A DNA stretch of 64,000 nucleotides from Pseudothauera lacus (GTDB lineage: Bacteria > Pseudomonadota > Gammaproteobacteria > Burkholderiales > Rhodocyclaceae): the NCBI RefSeq assembly GCF_003034845.1, contig NZ_PZKC01000001.1:1-64000 (forward strand), given 5' to 3'. Below, piece by piece: positions 8,674 to 16,537 of this stretch. The notes below the pieces were generated by a model, which was not told the origin of the DNA, did not search any database, and saw only the letters and a program-made list of their open reading frames with translations. Numbering within the stretch: position 1 is the first letter of the stretch; each line of letters begins with the position of its first letter. The position numbers and the translations under genes were made by a program.

Positions 8674-10856
8674 TGCGTCTGCGTCTGCGCGCATTGCTGG
8701 TGGTGCTGGGCTGGCTTGGCGCCAGCCCGGCGCCGTCGGCATTGGCACAGGAAGCCGTGCTCCCGGAAGTCCGGGTGAGTGCGGACGCTGACGAGGAACT
8801 GCTCGATGACGTGGCGGCTAGCGCTTCGCGCATCGATGCCGGGCAGATGCGCGCGCAGCAGGTGCGCAACATCAAGGATGCGGTGCGTTACGAGCCCGGT
8901 GTCGCGGTGAGCAACAAGGCTTCGCGCTTCGGCCTGTCGGGCTTCAACATCCGGGGGCTCGAAGACAATCGCGTGCTCATGCAGATCGACGGCATCCGCA
9001 TGCCGGATACCTTCAAGATCGGTGGTTATTCGAGCGCCGGGCGCGACATGGCTGACGTCGCCATGCTGTCGGGCATCGACATCTTTCGCGGCACCGGCTC
9101 TGCACGCCACGGTGCCGACGCGCTCGGTGGGGTGGTGTCGTATTCGACGCCTTCTCCGGAAGATGTCCTGCGCGGTCGCAGGTTCGGTGGCGGGCTGGAG
9201 GTGGGTGTCCAGCGCACGGATGAATCGCTGGCCCGCGTCGGCACCCTTGCCGCCGACGGCGGACCGTTACGCATGCTGGTGCGTGTCGTCCGGCGCGATG
9301 CTCACGAGACCCGCAGCATGGGCGAAGTGCGCGGAACCGGCATCCACCGTACGGTCGCCAATCCGCAGGATGCGCGTACCGATGCCACGTTGTTCAAGCT
9401 GGCCTTCGTTGACAGCGCGGACTACCGTGCCGAACTGACCCACGAAGATTTCGACCGTGGCGTCCATACCAACGTGCTGTCGTCGATCACCGGTCTGGGG
9501 ACCGATACCCATACTTTCGACGACTACTCCCGTGCGCGCTGGTCGCTCGACCAGCACTTCAGTGCTACGCGTCTTGGTGATGTGAAGCTGAAGCTCTTTC
9601 AGCAGACAAGCCGCACGCACCAGTACACGCGTCAGGACTTTCGCACCACCGCGCCGGCGCAGACCGCGCTCATCGAACGCATCTTCGAGCTCAGGCAACG
9701 CCATGACGGCGCCCGCCTCGAAGGTCGATACGCGCCCGCCGCTGCCCGCCACTGGTTGCACTGGGGCGTGGAATACACCCGCACGCGTACGGAGCAGGCA
9801 CGCGATGGGTATTCCACCAGGGCTGACGGGGTGGTGACGCGCCGGGTGTCCTTCGAGGATTTTCCGGTACGTGACTTTTCCCCCTCAGAGGTACGCCAGT
9901 GGGCGGTCTATGTGCAGGACGAGGTGCTGCTCAGTGAGAGCTGGTCCGTGCTGGGCAGCCTGCGCTACGACGACCACCGCCTGAAGCCTCGCCCCGACCA
10001 GATCTACCTCTCCAATCCGGCCGCAGCAACACCGACGACCACCCATTTCACCCGCCTCACCCCGGTCCTGGCGGCGGTATGGCGATTTGCCCCGGGCTAT
10101 TCGGGCAGCGTGCGCTATTCCCACGGTTTTCGTCCTCCGCCGTATGACGATGTGAACACCGGATTCGGCAACCAGGGCATGTACATCGTGATCTCCAATC
10201 CCGCCCTGCGGCCGGAGACCTCTCGCGGAGTGGAGCTCAGCCTGCGCCGACAGGACGCGGCGAGCGACTGGACATTGACCGCCTTCGACAACTTCTACCG
10301 TGATTTCATCGAAACCGCGCAGCTCGATTGTCCAGCCGATCCGGCCTGCGATCCGACCTATTTCATGACCTATCAGGCGGTAAATGTGCCGCGTGTGCGC
10401 ATCCGCGGTGTGGAAGGGCGTCTGGCGTACAGGTTCGCCGACAACTGGGTTCTGCATGGCAGTTTCGCCTACGCCAGGGGGCGCGACCAGGACAGCGGCA
10501 AACCGGTGGCGACGGTCAATCCCTTGTCCGGTGCGCTGGGACTGGCCTATGAGCGCGGCGACTGGCTGCTCGCCGTGGACGTCAGCGGCGCGGCGCGCAA
10601 GCGCGCCAGCGATGCCCGTGAATCCAACCGACAGTTCCTGCCCGGTGGCTACGCTGTGGTGGACGTGCGTCTGCGCTGGCGCTTCCTGCCCGGAGGCTGG
10701 CTCAGCGTAGGCGTGAGCAATCTGTTCGATCGCCTGTATTACCACTGGGCCGACGTGCCGATTGCGGATGTTCATGAGCCCGACTCGCGGGCCGGGCCGG
10801 AACGCTACTCCCAGCCCGGTCGCAAGGTCGCCGTGAGTTTCGGTTATGAGTTCTGA
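8673..10856 (+). CDS. hmuR: TonB-dependent hemoglobin/transferrin-type outer-membrane receptor
   Basis: A 727-residue outer-membrane receptor. It has a signal peptide to about residue 25, a TonB-box-like EVRVSAD, a plug domain (KDAVRYEPGV, RGLEDNRVLMQIDG) and a beta-barrel ending in the terminal aromatic segment VAVSFGYEF. It belongs to the hemoglobin/transferrin/lactoferrin receptor family, as shown by the paired FRPPPYDDVNTGF and NPALRPETS motifs, the counterparts of the FRAP and NPNL boxes of heme receptors. The histidine usually found between those boxes is absent. It passes heme or a heme-protein cargo into the periplasm using TonB energy. It overlaps the preceding PEP-CTERM gene by one base and is followed by hmuSTUV downstream. 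The symbol reflects context; the true ligand is unproven. Confidence 0.9.
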   Translation: MRLRLRALLVVLGWLGASPAPSALAQEAVLPEVRVSADADEELLDDVAASASRIDAGQMRAQQVRNIKDAVRYEPGVAVSNKASRFGLSGFNIRGLEDNRVLMQIDGIRMPDTFKIGGYSSAGRDMADVAMLSGIDIFRGTGSARHGADALGGVVSYSTPSPEDVLRGRRFGGGLEVGVQRTDESLARVGTLAADGGPLRMLVRVVRRDAHETRSMGEVRGTGIHRTVANPQDARTDATLFKLAFVDSADYRAELTHEDFDRGVHTNVLSSITGLGTDTHTFDDYSRARWSLDQHFSATRLGDVKLKLFQQTSRTHQYTRQDFRTTAPAQTALIERIFELRQRHDGARLEGRYAPAAARHWLHWGVEYTRTRTEQARDGYSTRADGVVTRRVSFEDFPVRDFSPSEVRQWAVYVQDEVLLSESWSVLGSLRYDDHRLKPRPDQIYLSNPAAATPTTTHFTRLTPVLAAVWRFAPGYSGSVRYSHGFRPPPYDDVNTGFGNQGMYIVISNPALRPETSRGVELSLRRQDAASDWTLTAFDNFYRDFIETAQLDCPADPACDPTYFMTYQAVNVPRVRIRGVEGRLAYRFADNWVLHGSFAYARGRDQDSGKPVATVNPLSGALGLAYERGDWLLAVDVSGAARKRASDARESNRQFLPGGYAVVDVRLRWRFLPGGWLSVGVSNLFDRLYYHWADVPIADVHEPDSRAGPERYSQPGRKVAVSFGYEF

Positions 10857-10862
10857 GCCCTG

Positions 10863-10912
10863 GGGGCGCGTGCGCCCGTGTGCCTGTATGCGGCCCGCAG
10901 CACTGCGGGCCG
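10863..10912 (+). promoter_or_regulatory. Double stem-loop between receptor and second PEP-CTERM gene
   Basis: Two adjacent hairpins fill the 82-base gap: GGGCGC/GCGCCC near 10865-10876 and a 10-base stem CGGCCCGCAG/CTGCGGGCCG at 10891-10912. Neither is followed by a T run, so partial attenuation or an mRNA-processing or stabilising structure is more likely than full termination. Confidence 0.45.
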
Positions 10913-10938
10913 GCAACCTCAGTTAAAGGGAGCAAAAC

Positions 10939-11709
10939 ATGAATGCAATGACCAAACTGCGTGGCCTGGCAGGGATTCTGGCGCTTGCCGGGGGCGTGCT
11001 CGCCGCCCCGGCACAGGCCGGTACCACCATCGTGGTCAGTGAGGACGTGATGGCCTCGCCCTTCTTCACCGCCTACGGCAGTGCGGCCAACCCGGTGCGC
11101 GGCTACGGAGAGGAAAGCAACCGCGAAGTTCTCAGAGTGTCGTCCGCGTCGCCGTTCGGGCTCACTGGTGCGGAGGTCATATACCTCAGTTTCGACTACG
11201 ATTTCCCGGTGTTTTCCGGGCCGGTGCGCGCGACCCTGAACATGCACAGCGTCAGCGGTGGCTTTGGTGCCGATGCCAGCGCGGAGAGTCCGTTCCTGGT
11301 CTCCGTGCATGCGCTGGCGGCCGATCCGCTGAGTACCATCATCGACGACACCAACCCCGGTGGCACGGTGAACTGGCTGGACTTCCAGAACGGCTACCTG
11401 CTCCCCGCCGCCTCAGCGGCAAGCACCCTGGTGAGTGCCTTCGGGCTGGTGAGCTTCGACGTCTCGGCAGCGGTGAATGAGTGGATCTCCGGTTCCAGCA
11501 CGGTGTTCGCGCTGGCAGTGAGCGGGCTCAACGACACCTCCGGCAGTGATTTCCTGCACGGTTTCCTCAACAACAACAACGGCGGTGTGTCGCAGGGCCA
11601 CACCTTCCTGAGCATCTCGCCGGTGCCCGAGCCGCAGACCTACGCGATGATGCTTGCGGGCCTCGGCCTGATGGGGGCGATCGTGCGCCGCCGTCGCCGC
11701 GGCGGGTGA
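10939..11709 (+). CDS. PEP-CTERM protein in the heme operon
   Basis: A 256-residue secreted protein with a signal peptide (cleavage near APAQAG), a beta-rich middle and the tail VPEPQTYAMMLAG, hydrophobic helix, RRRRR. A segment FDVSAAVNEWISGSS followed by FALAVSG recalls the DNRLRE/discoidin-like beta-sandwich modules found in extracellular proteins, but the match is only suggestive. SGPVRA is shared with the operon's first PEP-CTERM protein. The ribosome binding site AAGGGAG is good. The gene lies 82 bases after the receptor and 7 bases before a metalloprotease gene, so it is part of the transcription unit. No enzyme motif is visible; a surface ligand-binding or structural role is inferred. 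Confidence 0.85.
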   Translation: MNAMTKLRGLAGILALAGGVLAAPAQAGTTIVVSEDVMASPFFTAYGSAANPVRGYGEESNREVLRVSSASPFGLTGAEVIYLSFDYDFPVFSGPVRATLNMHSVSGGFGADASAESPFLVSVHALAADPLSTIIDDTNPGGTVNWLDFQNGYLLPAASAASTLVSAFGLVSFDVSAAVNEWISGSSTVFALAVSGLNDTSGSDFLHGFLNNNNGGVSQGHTFLSISPVPEPQTYAMMLAGLGLMGAIVRRRRRGG

Positions 11710-11716
11710 GGGCGCC

Positions 11717-12538
11717 ATGGACAACATGGTGACGAAGCGCAGGGTGCGTTCGAACATGGCCGGCCTGCTGCGCAGGTCGGCTGTCAAGATCTTTACCGCG
11801 GTGCTGCTTGTGCTGGCGGGCTTGTTGCCCGGCGGCGCGGCGGCCGGCCACTATCCGATGTACGCGAGTTGGCCGCAGCCGGGTGGTCCGGGTACGCCAT
11901 TCACCCTCACCTACAGCTACAGCAATCTGTTCGACGGCGGCGTACTCGATACCCGCGGTGCGGCGCTGTCGGACGTGCTGATGCGCAGTGCCTTCGAGCA
12001 GGCCTTTGCCGATTACGCGGCGGTGTTGCCGATTCACTTCGTCGAGGTCGTCGACAGCGGCCCGCCACCGGAAAGCGGTGAGTACGACCCCAGCGGTCTT
12101 GCAGATATCCGCATCGGCGTGGTGCCGCATGTGCACGGGGCGAACGCCTATGCCTATTTCCCGTTCTCGACTGCGAGCGGTCTGGCGGGGGACGTGATCT
12201 TCAATGGCGAACGCTTCGGCTACGGCTGGAGCGCAGTGCTGTTCTATGCCGTAGCGCAGCATGAACTGGGGCACTCGCTGGGCATGGGGCATTACCTCGA
12301 TGGGGAGGCCCGCGGGCAGTTGCCGCTGTTCTCTGACAGTGCCTACGACGGTCCGTTGTTTCCCCTCGATGAAATGATGATCACCGCGCTGCAGGGCGTG
12401 TATGGCGCAGGGAGCGGTTCGGTCACCGCGCTGTCGCCGGTGCCCGAACCGCAGTCTGCGTTGATGATGCTTGCCGGTCTGGCCGTCCTGGGCCGGCGGC
12501 GCTGGAAGGACAAACCCTCAAGCGGAGCACTGACATGA
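11717..12538 (+). CDS. PEP-CTERM matrixin-like zinc metalloprotease
   Basis: A 273-residue exported protease. After a signal sequence (about residues 17-40) comes a catalytic domain with the full metzincin zinc motif HELGHSLGMGH at residues 182-192: three histidine ligands and the general base Glu183. It is followed by LDEMMITALQGVYG, which resembles the end of the matrixin fold. The tail is VPEPQSALMMLAG, a short helix, then GRRRWK, a PEP-CTERM sorting signal. Matrixins cut extracellular proteins; surface retention through the PEP-CTERM tail would place the activity next to the heme receptor. It sits 7 bases after the previous gene and its stop overlaps the next start (ATGA), so expression should follow iron status. 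No separate propeptide cysteine switch was recognised. Confidence 0.88.
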   Translation: MDNMVTKRRVRSNMAGLLRRSAVKIFTAVLLVLAGLLPGGAAAGHYPMYASWPQPGGPGTPFTLTYSYSNLFDGGVLDTRGAALSDVLMRSAFEQAFADYAAVLPIHFVEVVDSGPPPESGEYDPSGLADIRIGVVPHVHGANAYAYFPFSTASGLAGDVIFNGERFGYGWSAVLFYAVAQHELGHSLGMGHYLDGEARGQLPLFSDSAYDGPLFPLDEMMITALQGVYGAGSGSVTALSPVPEPQSALMMLAGLAVLGRRRWKDKPSSGALT

Positions 12539-13491
12539 AGCGAATCGCCGCAGCCGCGCTGACGCTGTTGCTCGGGCACGGCAGCGCACTGGCCCTCACC
12601 ATCGAGTTCGACTACAGCTTCGATACCCGTGGCTTCTTTACCGATCCGGTGACCGGTGCGGCCATCACCGAACGGCGTGCAGTACTCGATCTGGCCGCCT
12701 CGTTCTATTCCGGCTTCGCCGACGCCCTGGCGGCCATCGAACCTCAGGCGGGTGACAGCTGGTCGGTTTCCTTCACTCACCCAAGTCTCGGCGGGCCGGC
12801 GCTGACCGTGGTCGATCAGGTCATCGCGGCAGACACCGTGCGCATCTACGTGGGTGGTTCCGCGTCTGCGCCCGGCGTGCTGGGCTTTGCCAATACCGGC
12901 TACAACCTGCAGGCCAGTGGTTCGGCGTCCTTCGTGGACGCCGTGCTCGCCCGTGGCCAGGAAAACGCCCTGGGTGCCGGCGCCAGCGACTACGCAACCT
13001 GGGGCGGGATGATCTGGTTCAACGCCGCCAATGACTGGTACTTCGGTGCCAGCGAGAGCGGACTCGGCAGCTCGCAGAGCGACTTCCTGAGCACTGCGAT
13101 TCACGAGATCGGCCACATCCTGGGCTTTGGTACGGCCGCTTCATGGACGGCCCTGCTCGACGGTGGCTACTTTCACGGTGCTGCATCGATGGCTGAATAC
13201 GGCGGACCGGTACCGGTGGATCGCTACGGCGTGCACTGGGCAGAAGGGGTGATGAGCCTGGTCGATGGGCGGGCGCAGGAAACCTTGATGGACCCGAGTA
13301 CGCCAGCAGGTCAGCGGCAGTTGCCGACCGCGCTGGACTACGCCGGCTTCGTGGACATCGGCTGGCAGGTCAGTCCGGTACCCGAGCCGCAGACCTACGC
13401 CATGCTGCTCGCCGGCGTGGCCTTGCTGGCCGCCCGGCATCGCCGCCGGGCGGCCGACCTTTGTGGACCTTTGCAGACAGGTGCAGCATGA
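12535..13491 (+). CDS. PEP-CTERM zinc metalloprotease (HEIGHILGFG type)
   Basis: A 318-residue exported protein with a signal peptide of about 20 residues and the zinc motif HEIGHILGFG beginning at His190 (Glu191, His194). The third ligand is not in the usual metzincin position. A later VHWAEG and ETLMDPST, which may serve as ligand and Met-turn, resemble the family of PEP-CTERM metalloproteases with HEIGH-LGFG motifs. The tail is VPEPQTYAMLLAG, helix, RHRRR, with about 14 extra residues after the basic cluster. It is translationally coupled to both neighbours: ATGA overlaps at 12535-12538 and 13488-13491. It is a different family from the matrixin next door, so the pair is not a simple tandem duplication. 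Proteolysis is predicted, not shown. Confidence 0.85.
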   Translation: MKRIAAAALTLLLGHGSALALTIEFDYSFDTRGFFTDPVTGAAITERRAVLDLAASFYSGFADALAAIEPQAGDSWSVSFTHPSLGGPALTVVDQVIAADTVRIYVGGSASAPGVLGFANTGYNLQASGSASFVDAVLARGQENALGAGASDYATWGGMIWFNAANDWYFGASESGLGSSQSDFLSTAIHEIGHILGFGTAASWTALLDGGYFHGAASMAEYGGPVPVDRYGVHWAEGVMSLVDGRAQETLMDPSTPAGQRQLPTALDYAGFVDIGWQVSPVPEPQTYAMLLAGVALLAARHRRRAADLCGPLQTGAA

Positions 13492-14573
13492 ACATGGAGA
13501 TGAGCATGGAGATGATCGCAGTCCGGCAGCCGGAAGATATCCGCAGCGCATTCACTGCTGCGCGCAAGGAGCACAAGCTGAGGCACCGTGAGGCCGCGCG
13601 CCTGCTCGGGCTCACCGAGGCGCAGGCACTGGCGGCTTTTGTCGGCCATCATGTGCTTGCCCTGCGTCCGGAGTTTCCCGCCATCATGGCGCGCATCCGT
13701 GAGCTCGGCGAGGTGCTGGCGCTGACCCGCAATGAAGCCGCAGTGCATGAGAAGGTCGGGCATTACAAGTCGCTGACCGAGTTCGACAGCATCGGCCTGA
13801 TGGTCGGCAAGGAGATCGATCTGCGGATGTTCTTTGCCCAATGGGCACACGCCTTTGCGGTCAGCGAGGAGGACGCCCAGGGCGTCAAGCGCAGCCTGCA
13901 GTTCTTCGACCGCGGTGGCGATGCGGTGCACAAGATCTTTCTCCGTGCAGAGAGCGACCTGGCGGCCTGGGAACGCCTGGTAGCCGACTTTCGTTCGCCT
14001 CTGCAGGCCCAGGTGCTCGAACTCAGCGCCAACGAGGCGAGCGCGGGCATGAAGGCCGACAGCGAGGTGGATCAGGCCGGCTTCCGGGCGGCCTGGGAGG
14101 CGCTCGAGGACACCCATGAGTTCTTCGGCATGCTGCGCCGTTTCGGGGTTTCGCGTACCCAGGCGATGCGGCTGGCGCCGCCGCGGCGCACGCGCCGGGT
14201 CGGCAACGATGCGGCGCGCCGGATGCTGCAGGCCGCGGCGGTGAGCGGCGTGCCGATCATGGCCTTCGTCGGCAGTCGTGGAATGATCCAGATCCACTCC
14301 GGTGCGGTTCATCGCATCGTGCCGCTGGATGGCGAGAGCGCGCGCTGGATCAATGTGATGGACGAGCGTTTCAACCTGCACCTGGATGAGGCCCAGGTGG
14401 CCGAAGCATGGATCGTCAGCAAGCCGACCGCCGATGGTGACATCAACTCGCTCGAACTCTTCGACGCCGATGGCGAAACCATCGTGCTGTTCTTCGGCCA
14501 GCGCAAGCCCGGGCATCCGGAGTTGCCGGCATGGCGGGAGTTGCTCGACGGCGTACTGCCGGAGGCGCTGTGA
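13488..14573 (+). CDS. hmuS: HemS/HmuS-type heme-handling protein
   Basis: A 361-residue cytoplasmic protein of the HemS/HmuS/ChuS family, which receives imported heme and either stores, transfers or degrades it. Both halves of the internally repeated fold can be followed: an N-terminal LTEAQALAAFVGH region, HKIFLRAESDLAAW, then HEFFGMLRRFGV, and the C-terminal GAVHRIVPLDG, NLHLDEAQVAEAW, KPTADGDINSLELFDADGE and FFGQRKPG. ATG 13488 is preferred because it overlaps the preceding stop as ATGA. The next gene starts on GTGA at its stop, so the protein is coupled to the importer. Its presence fixes the substrate of the locus as heme rather than a siderophore. Confidence 0.93.
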   Translation: MNMEMSMEMIAVRQPEDIRSAFTAARKEHKLRHREAARLLGLTEAQALAAFVGHHVLALRPEFPAIMARIRELGEVLALTRNEAAVHEKVGHYKSLTEFDSIGLMVGKEIDLRMFFAQWAHAFAVSEEDAQGVKRSLQFFDRGGDAVHKIFLRAESDLAAWERLVADFRSPLQAQVLELSANEASAGMKADSEVDQAGFRAAWEALEDTHEFFGMLRRFGVSRTQAMRLAPPRRTRRVGNDAARRMLQAAAVSGVPIMAFVGSRGMIQIHSGAVHRIVPLDGESARWINVMDERFNLHLDEAQVAEAWIVSKPTADGDINSLELFDADGETIVLFFGQRKPGHPELPAWRELLDGVLPEAL

Positions 14574-15445
14574 GCGCGCGCCGCATCTGGTTGAAACGTG
14601 CGGCAGCCCTCCTCGGGACGGGTCTGCTGCCCTTGTCTCATGCGGCGCATCCGGCACCGCCCGGGCTCACGCGAGTGGTCAGCGTGGGTGGCGACGTTAC
14701 CGAGATCGTCTGCGCGCTGGGCGCCGAACAGTGCCTGGTCGGGGTGGACAGCACCAGCACCCACCCTGCGTCCTTGAACGGCTTGCCCGTGGTGGGCTAC
14801 ATGCGCGCGCTGTCCGCCGAAGGCGTGCTCTCACTTGCCCCGCAGGTGGTGCTGGCGGCCAGCCAGGCGGGGCCGCCGGTGGTGTTGCGGCAGCTGGCGG
14901 ACGCCGGTGTGAAGGTGGTCAGGGTGCCGGCGGGCTACAGCTTCGAGTCCCTGCTGGCAAAGCTGGACGTGGTCGCCGAGGCGCTCGCCCTGCAGCACGC
15001 CGGTGAGGCGCTGGCAGCGGAACTGAATGCGCGCTGGCAGGAATGCACTGCGCTGGTGGCGCAACTGCGCGCCAGACGGGCGCAAGCGCCGCGGGTGATG
15101 TACATCATGGCGCACGGCAATGCGGTGATGGTCAGCGGCACGCAGACCGGCGCCGATGCGGTGATCGGGCTGGCCGGTGGGCGCAATGCGCTGGAGGCGA
15201 TGGAGGGTTACAAACCGTTGTCGGCAGAGGCCGTGGTCGCCGCTGCGCCGGATGTGATCGTGGTGTCGCGCGAAGGCCTGGAGATGGCAGGCGGTGTCGA
15301 GGGCGTGCTGGCGATGCCGGGCGTGGCGATGACGCCGGCCGGGCGTGCCGGTCGCGTCGAGGCCTTCGATGCGGTGTTCCTGCTCGGTTTCGGGCCGCGA
15401 CTGCCGGAGGCTGTCAGCGCGCTGGCCACGGCGCTGGGACGCTGA
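14570..15445 (+). CDS. hmuT: Heme ABC transporter periplasmic binding protein
   Basis: A 291-residue periplasmic binding protein. It has a signal sequence of about 25 residues starting with twin arginines (SARRIWLKRAAALLG), then VVSVGGDVTEIVCALGAEQCLVGVD and HPASLNGLPVVGYMRALS, typical of the HmuT/BtuF-like class. It captures heme released by the outer-membrane receptor and delivers it to HmuUV. GTG 14570 is the start: it has GGAGG at a good distance and overlaps the hmuS stop, whereas the ATG at 14531 would lie deep inside hmuS. The arginine pair might suggest Tat export, but the motif is incomplete. Confidence 0.92.
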   Translation: MSARRIWLKRAAALLGTGLLPLSHAAHPAPPGLTRVVSVGGDVTEIVCALGAEQCLVGVDSTSTHPASLNGLPVVGYMRALSAEGVLSLAPQVVLAASQAGPPVVLRQLADAGVKVVRVPAGYSFESLLAKLDVVAEALALQHAGEALAAELNARWQECTALVAQLRARRAQAPRVMYIMAHGNAVMVSGTQTGADAVIGLAGGRNALEAMEGYKPLSAEAVVAAAPDVIVVSREGLEMAGGVEGVLAMPGVAMTPAGRAGRVEAFDAVFLLGFGPRLPEAVSALATALGR

Positions 15446-15446
15446 C

Positions 15447-16529
15447 ATGGCGCAGTCGTTGTCTGTGCGTGGCCTCTTCCGCGCGCGTCGGGATGGCAGC
15501 TATGCGGCGGCGTCGACGGGCTACGCGCTGCTCGCCCTGGCTTTGATGATGGCAGTGGTTTGCGGGGTGGCTCTGGGCGCTTACGCGATTCCGCTGCCCC
15601 GCCTGGGTGATGCCCTGCTGATGCGTGCTGGCGAAGGGCTGGCTGCGGCCGATGTCCATGTGTTGTGGTCGATCCGTCTGCCGCGGGTGCTGCTGGCGGT
15701 GATCTGTGGGGCGGCGCTGGCGCTGGGTGGGTGCGCGCTGCAGGGATTGTTCCGCAATCCGCTTGCAGACCCCGGGCTGATCGGCCTGTCGGCGGGAGCG
15801 GCCTTGGCCGCGGCGCTCGCCATCGTGCTTGGCGGGCAGTTGTTTGGGCCGCTGGCGCGCAGCTTCGGGCTCTATCTGATCCCCGCGGCTGCCCTGCTCG
15901 GCGCCGCACTGGCAGCATGGCTGATCCTGCGCCTGGCCAGCCACCATGGGCGTACCTCGGTACTGATGCTGCTGCTTGCCGGGATTGCCATCAATGCGCT
16001 GTGCGGCGCCATCATCGGCGGACTGCAGTTCGTTGCCAACGACGATCAGTTGCGCAACCTCACCTTCTGGACGCTGGGGTCGCTGGCTCAGGGGCGCTGG
16101 CCGGTGGTGGCGATCACTGCCGCTGCGCTGGGGCTGGGGGGCGTGGTGCTGTGGCGCCTGCGCCTGCAACTCGACGCGCTCAACCTGGGGGAGTCGGCAG
16201 CCTATCACCTGGGTGTGGACGTGCAGCGCCTGAAGCTCTGGTTGCTTGCCGCGGTGACCCTGATGGTGGGTGTCAGCGTTGCCTTCACCGGCATCATCGG
16301 TTTCATCGGCCTGGTGGCGCCGCACATCGTGCGCACCTGGCTGGGACCTTCCCATCGCCATGCGCTGCTCGCCTCGGCGCTGCTGGGCGCGGTATTGCTG
16401 GTGAGTGCCGATCTGGCTGCGCGTACCTGGGTAGCGCCGGCGGAAATGCCGGTCGGGGTGCTGACCTCGCTGCTCGGGACGCCGTTCTTCCTGATGCTGC
16501 TGGCCCGCCGCCGGCACGGTTTCGACTGA
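15447..16529 (+). CDS. hmuU: Heme ABC transporter permease (FecCD family)
   Basis: A 360-residue inner-membrane permease with about ten hydrophobic segments. Family signatures are visible: RLPRVLLAVICGAALALGG, QGLFRNPLADPGLIGLSAGA, and near the end FTGIIGFIGLVAPHIVR followed by LLVSADLAART. The FecCD family forms the channel for heme, siderophores and B12; the neighbours specify heme. ATG 15447 begins one base after the hmuT stop. The larger open frame starting at 15345 would overlap hmuT by about 100 bases and is not needed. Confidence 0.93.
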   Translation: MAQSLSVRGLFRARRDGSYAAASTGYALLALALMMAVVCGVALGAYAIPLPRLGDALLMRAGEGLAAADVHVLWSIRLPRVLLAVICGAALALGGCALQGLFRNPLADPGLIGLSAGAALAAALAIVLGGQLFGPLARSFGLYLIPAAALLGAALAAWLILRLASHHGRTSVLMLLLAGIAINALCGAIIGGLQFVANDDQLRNLTFWTLGSLAQGRWPVVAITAAALGLGGVVLWRLRLQLDALNLGESAAYHLGVDVQRLKLWLLAAVTLMVGVSVAFTGIIGFIGLVAPHIVRTWLGPSHRHALLASALLGAVLLVSADLAARTWVAPAEMPVGVLTSLLGTPFFLMLLARRRHGFD

Positions 16530-16537
16530 GTGCATGG

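Noticed and set aside
7306-8748. 480-codon minus-strand open frame crossing the Fur promoter
   Set aside because: It runs antisense to the first PEP-CTERM gene and through A/T-rich promoter DNA; no coding character.
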